A stretch of 64,000 nt of DNA from Bradyrhizobium guangxiense (GCF_004114915.1 NZ_CP022219.1:5920501-5984500), one strand, 5' to 3'; shown: positions 22,220-31,050, numbered from the stretch's first letter. Numbers and translations: made by a program. The notes: a model not told the origin generated them from the letters alone.

Positions 22220-22849
22220 TCACCCCTTCGGCGGGGCCAGCGGCTGCACGATCTCCTGGAACGGGGCCAGTGCCTCGCAGCGCTCGGCATGTGCCGCGAG
22301 CGCCGGATAGCGCGCGGCATCGAACAGCTGCGGATGCGCTTCGCGGGTGAAGCGGACGACGCAGGCGACGGCAATGTCGGCGTGGCCGATGCGCGTCCCC
22401 AGCCAGTAGGGCGTCGTCACCTTGGCGCGCTCGGCCTCAAGCACCTCTAGCACGTCCGCGATCTGCGCCTGGCAGCGCTCGACCCACAGCGCAAGCTGCT
22501 CCTTCCGCAGCACGCGCTCGTAGAGCAGGCTGACCGCCTTGTCGCCAAGGCCGGAGGCGAGCGCGCAGATGCGCAAATGCCTGCGCCGCTCGGCGCCGCT
22601 GCGCGGCAGCATGGCCTTGTCCGCGCCGACGCGCTCGTCGAGATAATCGAGGATGATCATGCTCTCGATCAGCGCCTCGCCGTCGTCGAGCACCAGCGTC
22701 GGCACCCGGCGCAGCGGATTGTACGGCGCGATCTTGTCGGCATCGCCGAAGGTCGACCAGGGCTTGTGCTCGAAAGCGAGCCCGTAGAGCCGCAGCGCAA
22801 TCGCGACGCGGCGGACGAACGGGGAATCATATTGGCCGATCAGGAACAT
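22220..22849 (-). CDS. Glutathione S-transferase family protein
   Basis: The start is placed at 22849 (MFLIGQYDSPFVRRVAIALR), giving 209 residues. The N-terminal thioredoxin-like domain has the SPFVRR motif at the position of the catalytic Ser/Cys and the cis-Pro segment RRVPTLVLDDGEALIESMII, which carries the glutathione-binding ES pair. The helical C-terminal domain follows from about residue 85. The role is probably detoxification conjugation or isomerisation; no substrate can be assigned. It stands alone between metH and the arsR gene. Confidence 0.88.
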   Translation of the reverse strand: MFLIGQYDSPFVRRVAIALRLYGLAFEHKPWSTFGDADKIAPYNPLRRVPTLVLDDGEALIESMIILDYLDERVGADKAMLPRSGAERRRHLRICALASGLGDKAVSLLYERVLRKEQLALWVERCQAQIADVLEVLEAERAKVTTPYWLGTRIGHADIAVACVVRFTREAHPQLFDAARYPALAAHAERCEALAPFQEIVQPLAPPKG

Positions 22850-22988
22850 GGTTCGCGCTTTTCTCAATCATTGAACAAGGCAGGGCCGATCAGTCTCCAC
22901 GACCGGCACGGCGCGGCGCAACAAAAATCTCGGAAATGGAGCATTGCGCCGATTGCAACGTCGCCCGCAGCCGCGTCGCGCGATGTGC

Positions 22989-23291
22989 TCAAAGACCGTC
23001 CTGGATCGAGCGCTTGATCGCGGCGATGGCGGTCTCGTTGCGCTTGTACATCGTCCACTGCTTGATCCGCTTGGCGCGCACCAGCTTGGCTGATGTCAGC
23101 ACCCGCATGTGCTCGCTCACCGTCGGCGCGCTGACGCCGAGCTTTTCGGCGATCAGCAATCCGCAGACACCGTCCTCGACCAGGTCTCCATCGGCCTGCT
23201 CGCGGAAATGCTTCCTGGGATCCCGCAGCCATTCCAGGATCTGCAGGCGGCGTTCGTTGGCGAGCGCGCGCAAGGCGACGGCAAATTTCAT
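22989..23291 (-). CDS. ArsR/SmtB family transcriptional regulator
   Basis: A 100-residue winged-helix regulator. The family core is LRALANERRLQILEWL at the N-terminus and the recognition helix GVSAPTVSEHMRVLTSAKLV. The metal-type CxC motif of ArsR is absent; a single Cys lies in DGVCGLLIAE, so metal sensing is unlikely. It diverges from a PLP-dependent dehydratase with only 63 bases between the two assigned starts, which suggests it controls that gene and itself. Confidence 0.9.
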   Translation of the reverse strand: MKFAVALRALANERRLQILEWLRDPRKHFREQADGDLVEDGVCGLLIAEKLGVSAPTVSEHMRVLTSAKLVRAKRIKQWTMYKRNETAIAAIKRSIQDGL

Positions 23292-23317
23292 TTAGTTATT
23301 TTGCTAATTACCTAATT
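23292..23317. promoter_or_regulatory. AT-rich inverted-repeat region between arsR-type gene and dehydratase
   Basis: A short AT-rich block sits immediately upstream of the regulator. It contains TTAG-N8-CTAA (23292-23307) and AATT-N4-AATT (23306-23317), in contrast to the GC-rich surroundings. It is a candidate operator for the ArsR-family protein, covering the start region of one gene and the upstream of the other. Confidence 0.4.
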
Positions 23318-23354
23318 GATGTCAACGCTCCCCTGCGTTATCCTGGACGACATC

Positions 23355-24302
23355 ATGACAGCGACAATGGACATCAAGCGGGAGCGGATTGCGGCGACCG
23401 AGCCGGTCATCCGTCCGCATATCAGGCGTACGCCGCTCCTTCAGGCCGACCTCGCCGATTTCGGCCTGCCGGCCGCGCCCGTCACGTTCAAGCTCGAGAT
23501 GCTGCAGCATTCTGGATCGTTCAAGGCGCGCGGCGCCTTCGCCAATCTGTTGCTGCGGCAGGGGCCGCAGTCCGGTGTCGTCGCCGCTTCCGGCGGCAAT
23601 CACGGCGCGGCTGTCGCCTATGCGGCGCAGCGGCTCGGCATTCCCGCCACGATCTTCGTGCCTGACATCACCTCGCCGGCCAAGGCCGAGCGGATCCGGA
23701 ATTACGGCGCAAAGCTCGTGATCGCGGGCAATCGCTACGCCGATGCGCTCGCCGCAAGCGAGGCGCATGTCGCGCAGACCGGCGCGCTGGCCGTCCATGC
23801 CTACGATCAAGCCGAAACCCTGCTCGGCCAGGGCAGCGTCGGACTGGAATTGGAGCAGGACGCGCCCGACATCGACACGCTGCTGGTGGCGGTCGGCGGC
23901 GGCGGGCTGATCGGCGGCATTGCGGCGTGGTACGCTGGCAGGACGCGCATCGTCGCGGTCGAACCGGAGCAATCGCCAACCCTGCACAGCGCGTTCGCGG
24001 CGGGCGCGCCGGTCGATGCGCCGGCCGGTGGCATCGCCGCCGACAGCCTTGCGCCGCGCCGCGTCGGTGAGCTGATGTTTCCGGTCGCGCGGGCCCATGT
24101 CGAGCGCGTCGTCCTGGTCAGCGACGATGCGATCCGCCAGGCCCAGGCCGCGCTGTGGTCGCACTTGCGCCTCGTGGCCGAGCCCGGCGGCGCAGCCGCC
24201 TTCGCCGCGGTGCTCTCCGGCCGCCATCGTTCCTCACCCACCGAGCGCGTCGCGGTTCTGGTCTGCGGCGCCAACACCAATGCGGTGAATTTCGATAGCT
24301 GA
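23355..24302 (+). CDS. Threonine/serine dehydratase-like PLP-dependent enzyme
   Basis: The start at 23355 (MTATMDIKRERIAA) gives 315 residues. It is a fold-type II PLP enzyme of the threonine dehydratase/serine racemase group. The PLP lysine is in HSGSFKARGAFANLL, the phosphate-binding glycine loop in VGGGGLIGGI, and the substrate loop in ASGGNHGAAVAYAAQ. No C-terminal regulatory ACT domain is present, so it is probably catabolic or racemase-like rather than the biosynthetic IlvA. It diverges from an ArsR-family regulator, a pairing that suggests substrate-responsive control. Confidence 0.88.
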   Translation: MTATMDIKRERIAATEPVIRPHIRRTPLLQADLADFGLPAAPVTFKLEMLQHSGSFKARGAFANLLLRQGPQSGVVAASGGNHGAAVAYAAQRLGIPATIFVPDITSPAKAERIRNYGAKLVIAGNRYADALAASEAHVAQTGALAVHAYDQAETLLGQGSVGLELEQDAPDIDTLLVAVGGGGLIGGIAAWYAGRTRIVAVEPEQSPTLHSAFAAGAPVDAPAGGIAADSLAPRRVGELMFPVARAHVERVVLVSDDAIRQAQAALWSHLRLVAEPGGAAAFAAVLSGRHRSSPTERVAVLVCGANTNAVNFDS

Positions 24303-24313
24303 GCGGGAATGAC

Positions 24314-24733
24314 ATGACGGGACCGCGCGGACTGATCCTGATGGCGATCCTGCTGCCGATGATCGGTGCCGCCCACGCCCAAGAGCGCCCGATCGGCTTC
24401 CTGACGCCGTCGAAGAACATCGCCTGCCAGTTCTTCACCGACAACGGCCAGGGCGTGCTCCGCTGCGACATCATGAGCATGGACGCGCCCCCGCGCCGGC
24501 CGCCCGATTGCGAGCTCGATTAGGGCCACGCCTTCGAGATGAGCGCGAAAGGCGCCGCTAGCCGCATCTGCGCCGGCGACAGCGTGATGGATCCCTCGCT
24601 GCCGGTGCTGGCCTATGGCGAGGTGTTGCAGCGCGGGGGATTCACATGCCGGTCGGAGCAGACGGGATTGACGTGCTTCAATGCGATGCAGCGGGGGTTC
24701 TCGCTGGCGCGGGGGAAGCAGGAGGTGTTTTGA
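24314..24733 (+). pseudogene. DUF6636-like secreted protein interrupted by in-frame amber codon
   Basis: One continuous frame of 139 codons is interrupted by TAG at 24521-24523. Before it lies a signal peptide (MTGPRGLILMAILLPMIGAA) and SKNIACQFFTDNG; after it the same frame continues with GHAFEMSAKGAASRICAGD and ends with GGFTCRSEQTGLTCFNAM and a C-terminal KQEVF. The pattern of Cys pairs and the CRSEQTGLTC block resembles small periplasmic DUF6636 proteins. The residue at the stop is probably Trp in intact relatives (TGG to TAG). It follows the dehydratase gene by 11 bases. Either a nonsense mutation or a sequencing error explains the break. Confidence 0.7.
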
Positions 24734-24816
24734 GAGGCTGCATCCACTTCGGCTGCCAGTCATCGAGCCATTGAATAGACTACACCATGACACAACTACA
24801 CATCGCCGGCGGAAAA

Positions 24817-25632
24817 CTACAGCGACGACTGATCAATAGCGATCAGCCAACGAAGATAGCTTGCACCGTTGCTAACGGCCAATACCGCCAAATCGAGCGG
24901 TGGTTGGATCGGCTCTTCGCTTCCCTGTTCATGGCGGTAATTGTGTGAGGCATCTACCCAATCCTTGAAGGAGGCGAGTTGCTTGTTCGCGGCCCGAAGG
25001 GCAACAGACTCTCCAGCGTAGGCCTTCTGAATTGCAGGAGCGAGATAGGCGTCCACAGCGCCAGCGTTTAGGTGCGGAGCAGACGGAAACATCAAACGGA
25101 ACAGGCCCTCAACCGCGCCAAACACTGCCCTCCAGGCCTCCTTAGCGTTCGGCGGCGTCGCAGCAAGCTCGTCGGAAATCCTTTCGAAGGCCACGAGGCT
25201 ATTGGCGTATCGCGGAGACTGAAGCCCTGCAACCGTAGCCGCTCTATTCCTTTGGAATTCAATATCTACCGCCGGATGAACAATACATTCATCATCGATT
25301 TCATAAGCAAGATGTTCTTCGGCAAAGATTCGACGAACTGGACCGCGCCATAGGGTCGAAGGATCGTGACCCTTGCGTTTGAAGAATTGCGCCGCCAACG
25401 TCACCGAATCGAGCAAGTCCCGAACTTCGCAAGAAGCAAAGAAATTAGGCCAATTGAAAGAATAGTTTACCTTTGGGTCGATTCCCAATTCTTGTTCAAG
25501 GTACTGATTGAGTTCGTGTGCTAGCTTGTTCGGAGTCAGCCGCTCTAACACGCTTGCCAAGCGCCTTCTTGCACGAGCACTATCAGGCAAACGCTCCGGC
25601 GGTTGTATATATAGGTGACTAAAACGGGACAT
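24817..25632 (-). CDS. Lower-GC hypothetical protein, possibly AbiJ/HEPN-like
   Basis: The start is placed at 25632 (MSRFSHLYIQPPERLPDSAR) because GGAGGA precedes it by 11 bases; the frame is open for 45 codons upstream. The protein is then 271 residues. Base composition is visibly less GC-rich than its neighbours, suggesting acquisition. The first ~120 residues (ending near RRIFAEEHLAYEID) resemble the N-terminal part of AbiJ-type abortive-infection proteins. The C-terminal ~90 residues are helical and contain SHNYRHEQGSEEPIQPPLDL, with an Arg-His pair as seen in some HEPN-like domains. Assignment is by recollection of family character only; the function is unproven. Confidence 0.6.
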   Translation of the reverse strand: MSRFSHLYIQPPERLPDSARARRRLASVLERLTPNKLAHELNQYLEQELGIDPKVNYSFNWPNFFASCEVRDLLDSVTLAAQFFKRKGHDPSTLWRGPVRRIFAEEHLAYEIDDECIVHPAVDIEFQRNRAATVAGLQSPRYANSLVAFERISDELAATPPNAKEAWRAVFGAVEGLFRLMFPSAPHLNAGAVDAYLAPAIQKAYAGESVALRAANKQLASFKDWVDASHNYRHEQGSEEPIQPPLDLAVLAVSNGASYLRWLIAIDQSSL

Positions 25633-25866
25633 CTTTGCCAGAATCCTCCAATCAAAAATTCTACCATTTCTCTCCACCGCTCGCCAGCACGCCCCCTCAC
25701 CGCCGCTTTCGCTCGTGCATCGGCCGGCGATCTTCGCTTTGAAGCTCGGCTCCGAGGCGCTAACCACTCGCGAACATCTCGTCGACTGCGGATTCTGCGA
25801 CGTTATGAATGTAGTCTCTCATGGAAGGCGAAGCTGGAGATGCTTTTGAGCTGACAGTTGCCGCTG

Positions 25867-26460
25867 TTACTCGATGATCGGCACGTGCCTCGCCGCATCG
25901 TACGGCACCGTCCCATCAAGCCTCGGATCGTTGGCGATCTCGATCTGGCTGCGGAAGGGGCGGAAGCCGGAGCGCTGGTAGAAGGCGACGGCAGAGGGAT
26001 GATCGAAGGTGCAGGTGTGGACCCAGACGCGGCGGAGGTCGCGTGACCACGCAAGCTCCAATGCGCGGTTCATCAGGAAGCGGGCGGCGCCCGTGCCGAT
26101 CAAGGGTGCGGTGACGCCGAAATAGACCAGCTCGCATTGGCCCACCTCGCGAAAGTCCAGCTCCAGCAGGCCTTCATCGCGGCCGTCCGCAACCAGGGCA
26201 TAGACCTCGATGCCGGGCGCGTGGATGATCGCGGCGAGCTCTGCATCGGTCATGCGGGCGCGCGAGAACCACAGCCAGTCTTCGCCGACGCGGCGGTAGA
26301 GATCGCGGTACCAGGCGAGCGCGGGGGCGTCGACCTTGCGCAGGGTCCAGGCGCCGGGCGGATCGTCGCGGCGCGCGGGAGGCGCGGTCATCTCGAGATG
26401 GGTGACGACGGCGGCGATCTTGCCGGCGGGGACGTCGGAATAGCCGTCGGGGAGGATCAT
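25867..26460 (-). CDS. GNAT family N-acetyltransferase
   Basis: A 197-residue acetyltransferase. The acetyl-CoA binding motif A appears as VTAPLIGTGAARFLMNRALE, with a preceding beta-strand QCELVYFGV and a following VWVHTCTFDHPSAVAFYQRSGF, which is the classic GNAT motif B. The N-terminal ~70 residues include a W-rich segment (EDWLWFSRARMTD) seen in a common rhizobial GNAT subgroup. The acceptor substrate is unknown. It is a single gene with no obvious operon partner. Confidence 0.9.
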   Translation of the reverse strand: MILPDGYSDVPAGKIAAVVTHLEMTAPPARRDDPPGAWTLRKVDAPALAWYRDLYRRVGEDWLWFSRARMTDAELAAIIHAPGIEVYALVADGRDEGLLELDFREVGQCELVYFGVTAPLIGTGAARFLMNRALELAWSRDLRRVWVHTCTFDHPSAVAFYQRSGFRPFRSQIEIANDPRLDGTVPYDAARHVPIIE

Positions 26461-26511
26461 GCTTCTTGCTTTCGTTCCCTAGAGGTCAGCCCGGGTCGGT
26501 TGCTCCATACT

Positions 26512-26600
26512 CCGTCATTGCGAGCGCAGCGAAGCAATCCAGACTGTTTCCGCGGCGGCAATCTTGATTGCTTCGTCGCAAGAGCTCCTCGCAATGACGG
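26512..26600. repeat. CGTCATTGCGAG palindromic element (R4)
   Basis: An ~89-bp inverted-repeat element from CCGTCATTGCGAGCGCAGCG to GCTCCTCGCAATGACGG. Internal arms GAAGCAATC and GATTGCTTCG also pair. Only this copy is seen in the window. Confidence 0.75.
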
Positions 26601-26651
26601 GTGTGGAGGCAGCAGGCTGCACCTCACTCCACGCGGGTACGCGGGACGCGC

Positions 26652-28157
26652 CTACCCCTCCCCCTCGTCGCTCGCCAGCACGCCCTTGACCGCGCGCGCC
26701 CAGCCGGCGAGCTTCCGCTCTCGTGTCGCCTGGCTCATGTTGGGCTTGAAGCGGTGCTCGAGGCGCCAATTGTCGGCGAATTTGGTGGGCTCGGGATAGA
26801 CGCCGGCGTTGAGGCCGGCGAGGTAGGCGGCGCCGAGCGCCGTGGTCTCCTGGATCACGGGGCGGTCGACCGGCGCATCCAGGAGATCGGCGAGACGCTG
26901 CATGGTCCAGTCGGATGCGGTCATGCCGCCGTCGACGCGGAGCACGACGCTGGCCACTTCCGAGCTCGGCCAGTCCGCTCGCATCGCGGCCCAGAGATCG
27001 AAGGTCTGGTAGCAGACGCTTTCCAGCGCGGCATGGGCGAGCTCGGCGGGGCCGGTGTTGCGGGTGAGGCCGAACAGCGCGCCGCGCACGCGCGGATTCC
27101 AGTAGGGCGCGCCCATGCCGACGAAGGCGGGCACGAGATAGACGCTCTGCATGGAGTCCGACTGGTCCGCGAGCGGGCCGGTTTCGGCGGCATGCTTGAT
27201 GATGCCAAGGCCATCGCGCAGCCATTGCACCGCACTGCCCGCGACGAAGATCGAGCCTTCGAGCGCGTAGGTGCGCTTGCCATCGAGCTGATAGGCAACG
27301 GTGGTGAGCAGCTTGTTCTTGGAGACGACGGGCGTCGTGCCGGTGTTGAGCAGCGCGAAGCAGCCGGTGCCGTAGGTCGACTTCATCATGCCCGGGCGGA
27401 AGCAGGCCTGGCCGATGGTGGCGGCCTGCTGGTCGCCGGCGATGCCGGAGATGGCGATCGGCCCACCGAACAGGTCCGGCGTGCTCTCGCCGAAGCGGGC
27501 GGAGGAGTCCTTCACCTCGGGCAGCATCGAGCGCGGCACGCCGATGATCTCCAAGAGTTCGTCATCCCACTGGCCGGTGTGGATGTTGAACAGCAGCGTG
27601 CGCGAGGCGTTGGTGGCATCGGTGGCGTGCACCTTGCCGCCGGTGAGGCGCCAGAGCAGATAGCAATCGACGGTGCCGAACATCAATTCGCCGCGCGCGG
27701 CGCGGGCACGGGCGCCGGGGACGTGGTCGAGGATCCAGGCGACCTTCGTGCCGGAGAAATAGGGATCGATGATCAGGCCGGTCTTCTGCGAGATCACGCC
27801 CTCGCGGCCGTCGGCTTTCAGCTTGGCGCAGATGTCGGCGGTGCGGCGGTCCTGCCAGACGATAGCGCGGTGCACGGCTTGGCCCGTGGCGCGGTCCCAC
27901 ACCACGGTGGTCTCGCGCTGGTTGGTGATGCCGATCGCGGCAATGTCCTTTGCGGTGATACCGGCCTGCTCGATCGCCTCGCGGCAGACCATCACAGTCG
28001 AGGTCCAGATGTCCTCAGGCTCGTGCTCGACCCAGCCCGAGGCCGGAAAATGCTGCGGGAACTCCTGTTGCGCCTTGGCGGCGATGGAAATATCGCCGCG
28101 AAACACGATCGCGCGCGATGACGTGGTGCCCTGGTCGATGGCGAGGACGAAAGACAT
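26652..28157 (-). CDS. glpK: Glycerol kinase
   Basis: A 501-residue FGGY-family kinase phosphorylating glycerol to sn-glycerol 3-phosphate in the cytosol. Diagnostic segments are [17 protein letters not shown] at the N-terminus, [39 protein letters not shown], and the C-terminal FGGY motif region [19 protein letters not shown]. Length and motif order match GlpK throughout. No glpF or glpD is adjacent, so glycerol uptake and oxidation genes must lie elsewhere. Confidence 0.95.
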   Translation of the reverse strand: MSFVLAIDQGTTSSRAIVFRGDISIAAKAQQEFPQHFPASGWVEHEPEDIWTSTVMVCREAIEQAGITAKDIAAIGITNQRETTVVWDRATGQAVHRAIVWQDRRTADICAKLKADGREGVISQKTGLIIDPYFSGTKVAWILDHVPGARARAARGELMFGTVDCYLLWRLTGGKVHATDATNASRTLLFNIHTGQWDDELLEIIGVPRSMLPEVKDSSARFGESTPDLFGGPIAISGIAGDQQAATIGQACFRPGMMKSTYGTGCFALLNTGTTPVVSKNKLLTTVAYQLDGKRTYALEGSIFVAGSAVQWLRDGLGIIKHAAETGPLADQSDSMQSVYLVPAFVGMGAPYWNPRVRGALFGLTRNTGPAELAHAALESVCYQTFDLWAAMRADWPSSEVASVVLRVDGGMTASDWTMQRLADLLDAPVDRPVIQETTALGAAYLAGLNAGVYPEPTKFADNWRLEHRFKPNMSQATRERKLAGWARAVKGVLASDEGEG

Positions 28158-28246
28158 GGAGATTACCTTGGCGTTTCCCTTTGGGGGGTCGTTTTGTCGC
28201 GGCCAAAGGGAGCGGATTAGCGCGGCAAGGTCAAGGCGGCTCTGCT

Positions 28247-28411
28247 CTTACCCTACCCTGGAGGGGGAGGGTCGGATCACATGCAGCGAAGCGGAATGTG
28301 ATCCGGGGTGGGGTGACGGTCTCCCCGCAGCGAACAGTGCCCGTGGGGAGAGATCACCCCACCCCGCTCGCGCTACGCGCGATCGACCCTCCCCCTCCAG
28401 GGTAGGGTAAG
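28247..28411. repeat. Long inverted-repeat element (R2), copy 1
   Basis: The element has a perfect 28-bp terminal inverted repeat: left arm 28247-28274 begins CTTACCCTACCCTGG, right arm 28384-28411 ends CCAGGGTAGGGTAAG. Inner arms GGGGTGGGGTGA/TCACCCCACCCC and CTCCCC/GGGGAG form further stems. A second copy is at 59529-59693. No coding potential. Confidence 0.85.
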
Positions 28412-28428
28412 AAAGGGGCACTTCTCGA

Positions 28429-28836
28429 TTACGTTGGCATCTTTCGCTTGCGCCGGTGCTGAAGGTGCATGGCTTCTGCCTGGCGCGATCCGTACAGCTC
28501 GATATAGATGCGTTCGAGCACTGCCGTCAGATCCACCGCGATCTCCGAATTCCAGAATCGGATCACGCGGTAGCCTTCGTGCTCGAGCCAGCGTTGGCGT
28601 TCGAGGTCGCGGGCGGCCGTATCGTCTTCATTGTGGTATCCGCCATCGAGTTCGATGATGAGCCGCTTGGCCGGGCAGAAGAAGTCGACGAAGTAGGGTC
28701 CGATCGGCACCTGGCGGCGGAAGTGCGAGCCGTCCATGGGAAGGTCTTTGAGGGCGCGCCACAAAGCTCGCTCGTGCGGGGTGGTGTTGGCTCTCAGCTT
28801 CTTCGCGGCAGCGCGTCGGATTGATGTTGAGACCAT
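28429..28836 (-). CDS. DUF559 domain protein (Vsr-like endonuclease fold)
   Basis: A 135-residue protein with the DUF559 core of the restriction-endonuclease-like (Vsr) fold. Family residues are ANTTPHERALWRALK at the N-terminus, FRRQVPIGPYFVDFFCP, the putative metal site in LIIELDGGYHN, and the closing GYRVIRFWNSEI. These proteins are widespread in rhizobia and may act in DNA repair or mobile-element biology, but a function is not established. It lies between two palindromic repeats. Confidence 0.85.
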   Translation of the reverse strand: MVSTSIRRAAAKKLRANTTPHERALWRALKDLPMDGSHFRRQVPIGPYFVDFFCPAKRLIIELDGGYHNEDDTAARDLERQRWLEHEGYRVIRFWNSEIAVDLTAVLERIYIELYGSRQAEAMHLQHRRKRKMPT

Positions 28837-28847
28837 TGCCGTGGCTT

Positions 28848-28935
28848 CACCCCACCCCGCTCACGCTATGCGTGAGCGACCCACGGGCGAGCTACGCTCG
28901 TCCCGGACCCCTCCAGGGGAGGGTAAGGGAAGCGT
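28848..28935. repeat. Partial R2-type palindromic element
   Basis: The stretch contains CTTCACCCCACCCCGCTCAC and CCCCTCCAGGGGAGGGTAAG, matching the right half of the complete R2 element at 28247-28411. The left half is missing. Confidence 0.6.
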
Positions 28936-28963
28936 CACGTTGACGCAACTAACGGATGTCGAG

Positions 28964-29737
28964 CTACACCGCCGCCGTCGTCACGCCGCCGTCGATGACG
29001 ATGGTCTGGCCGGTCATGAAGCTCGAGGCGTCGGAGGCGAGGTAGGCGACGGCGCCGGCGATTTCGTCGGGTTCGCCGATGCGGCGCAGCGGCGTGGTAG
29101 CGGTGCGGCGCTTGAGATTGGCTTCGTCTTCCCAGAGCGCGCGGGCGAAATCGGTCTTGACGAGGCCGGGGGCGATGCAGTTGACGCGGACGCCCTTCGG
29201 GCCCCATTCGCCGGCTAGCGAGCGGCACAGCGCGAAGTCGGCCGCCTTGGAGATGCCGTAGGCGCCGATCACGGTGGAGCCGCGCAGGCCGCCGATCGAG
29301 GAGATGATGATCACCGAGCCCTTGCCGCGCTCGGCCATCTCAGGGATCGCGAGCGCGGAGAGCCAGATGTTGCTCTTGACGTTGCTGCCCATGATCTTGT
29401 CGAAGGCTTCGTCTGATATGTCGAGCAGCGGGCCGTAGTAAGGATTCACCGCGGCGTTGCAGACGAGGATGTCGATCTTGCCGTAATGCTTGGTGGCGCC
29501 TGCGATCAGCGCCTCGACCTCGGCCTTGCGCGCGATGTTGCAGGGAATGACGATTGCATCGCCGCCGGACGCATTGATGCCGTCGGCGACCTCCTGGCAG
29601 GCCTCGGCCTTGCGCGAGGAGACCACGACCTTGGCCCCTAACTTGGCCAGCAGCTCAGCGGAGGAGCGGCCGATGCCGCGGCTGGAGCCGGTGACCACGG
29701 CGACCTTGCCGGTGAGATCGAACGGGGTGTTTTGCAT
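28964..29737 (-). CDS. SDR family oxidoreductase
   Basis: A 257-residue short-chain dehydrogenase with the cofactor motif VTGSSRGIGRSSAE near residue 15, the NNAG-equivalent VCNAAVNPYYGP, the catalytic Ser in IISSIGGL, and Tyr-x3-Lys in YGISKAAD. The C-terminal PDEIAGAVAYLASDASSFMT is typical of the FabG-like branch. It is the last gene of the pim operon, 134 bases after pimD with an R3 repeat in the gap. It could supply an extra 3-hydroxyacyl or alcohol dehydrogenation step; the equivalent position in the R. palustris operon is occupied by pimE, which I do not assume to be the same enzyme. Confidence 0.9.
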   Translation of the reverse strand: MQNTPFDLTGKVAVVTGSSRGIGRSSAELLAKLGAKVVVSSRKAEACQEVADGINASGGDAIVIPCNIARKAEVEALIAGATKHYGKIDILVCNAAVNPYYGPLLDISDEAFDKIMGSNVKSNIWLSALAIPEMAERGKGSVIIISSIGGLRGSTVIGAYGISKAADFALCRSLAGEWGPKGVRVNCIAPGLVKTDFARALWEDEANLKRRTATTPLRRIGEPDEIAGAVAYLASDASSFMTGQTIVIDGGVTTAAV

Positions 29738-29756
29738 TTGTTACCTGCCTCTCCTG

Positions 29757-29857
29757 GTCATTCCGGGGTGCGCGTAGCGCGAACCCGGAATCCATTTCAC
29801 CGCGCGTGTTGCCGCCCGATGGATCCCGGGTTCGCGCTACGCGCGCCCCGGGATGAC
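29757..29857. repeat. GTCATTCCGG palindromic element (R3) between SDR gene and pimD
   Basis: A 101-bp element beginning GTCATTCCGGGGTGCGCG and ending CGCGCCCCGGGATGAC. It fills most of the 134-base gap inside the operon. Confidence 0.8.
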
Positions 29858-29871
29858 AGTGGTGGCGGCGA

Positions 29872-31014
29872 CTACACCAACCCGCCGGCGTCGGCGACGC
29901 GGCGCTGGTGGTAATCGGTGTCGCCGAACGAGTTCTCGATCATGGTGAGGCGCTTGAAGTAGTGGCCGATCTTCGCCTCCATGGTCATGCCGATGCCGCC
30001 GTGCAGCTGGATCGACTGCTGACCGACGAATTTCAGCGACTTGCCGATCTGCACCTTGGCCGCAGCGATGGCGTTGGTGCGCTCCTTGGCGTTCTCGAAA
30101 TCGTTCGCCATGGTCGCGAACATCGACATCGAGCGCGCCTGCTCGGTGGCGACGAACATGTCGGAGGCGCGGTGCTGCAGCGACTGGAACGAGCCGATCG
30201 CGACGCCGAACTGTTTTCGCGTTTTGATGTACTCCACCGTGGTCTTGAGCGATTCGTCCATCAGGCCGACCGCCTCCGCGCAGAGCGCGACGCGGGCTTC
30301 ATCGACCACGCGCTCGATCAGCGCGAGAGAATCCTCGGGGTTGCCGAGCACGGCATCCGGGCCGACCTCGACACCGGTGAAGGTGATGTCGGCGGCGTGC
30401 AGGCCGTCCTGGGTCGGATAGCCCTTCCTGGCGACGCCCTTGGCGTTCGCCGGGACCAGGAACACGCCGATGCCGCTTCTGTCGCGGCGGTCACCCCTCG
30501 TGCGCGCGGTGACGATCAGCGTGTCGGCGTTCTCGCCGTTGAGCACGACGAACTTCTCGCCGTCGATGACGTAGCCGTCGCCCTTCTTCTTCGCGGTCGT
30601 CGTGACGTCGAACAGATCGTAGCGCGAGTTCTTCTCGAGCTGCGCAAACGCCAGCGTCTTGCTGCCGTCGATGATCCCGGGCACATGCGCGGCCTTCTGC
30701 GCATCGGTGCCGGCATGGCGCAGGAAGCCGCCGCCGATCACGACCGTCGCGAGATAAGGCTCGAGCACCAGCGCCTTGCCGAGCGCTTCCATCACGATCA
30801 TGGTCTCGACGCCGCCGCCGCCGAAGCCGCCATCGGCCTCGCTGAAGGGCAGGCCGAGCAGGCCCTGCTCGGCCAGCTTGAGCCAGACCGTCTTGCTCCA
30901 GCCGCCCTTCTCCTTCATGTACTTCTTGCGCTGCTCGAAATCGTAGGAGTCGGTCAGCAGGCCGTCGATGCTTTCCTTGAGAAGCCGCTGCTCCTCGTTC
31001 AGATCAAAATCCAT
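29872..31014 (-). CDS. pimD: Acyl-CoA dehydrogenase, PimD-like small subunit
   Basis: A 380-residue FAD-dependent acyl-CoA dehydrogenase. The N-terminal domain has EQRLLKESIDGLLTDSYDFE; the flavin-contact stretch LAFAQLEKNSRYDLFDV and the VLNGENADTLIVTARTRGD segment follow; the C-terminal helical domain ends LHGGIGMTMEAKIGHYFKRL. At the position of the usual catalytic Glu of medium-chain enzymes the sequence is ENSFGDTDYHQRR, so no obvious base is there. It probably pairs with PimC as a heteromeric dehydrogenase acting on pimeloyl-CoA or similar substrates. It lies 184 bases after pimC with an R3 repeat in the gap. Confidence 0.88.
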   Translation of the reverse strand: MDFDLNEEQRLLKESIDGLLTDSYDFEQRKKYMKEKGGWSKTVWLKLAEQGLLGLPFSEADGGFGGGGVETMIVMEALGKALVLEPYLATVVIGGGFLRHAGTDAQKAAHVPGIIDGSKTLAFAQLEKNSRYDLFDVTTTAKKKGDGYVIDGEKFVVLNGENADTLIVTARTRGDRRDRSGIGVFLVPANAKGVARKGYPTQDGLHAADITFTGVEVGPDAVLGNPEDSLALIERVVDEARVALCAEAVGLMDESLKTTVEYIKTRKQFGVAIGSFQSLQHRASDMFVATEQARSMSMFATMANDFENAKERTNAIAAAKVQIGKSLKFVGQQSIQLHGGIGMTMEAKIGHYFKRLTMIENSFGDTDYHQRRVADAGGLV

Positions 31015-31050
31015 TTCTTTGGTTCCTCGTACCCGGACTTATTTGGCCTC

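Noticed and set aside
28247..28411. CRISPR-like repeat array
   Set aside because: The repeats are inverted, occur as one pair of arms, and show no regular spacers or cas genes.
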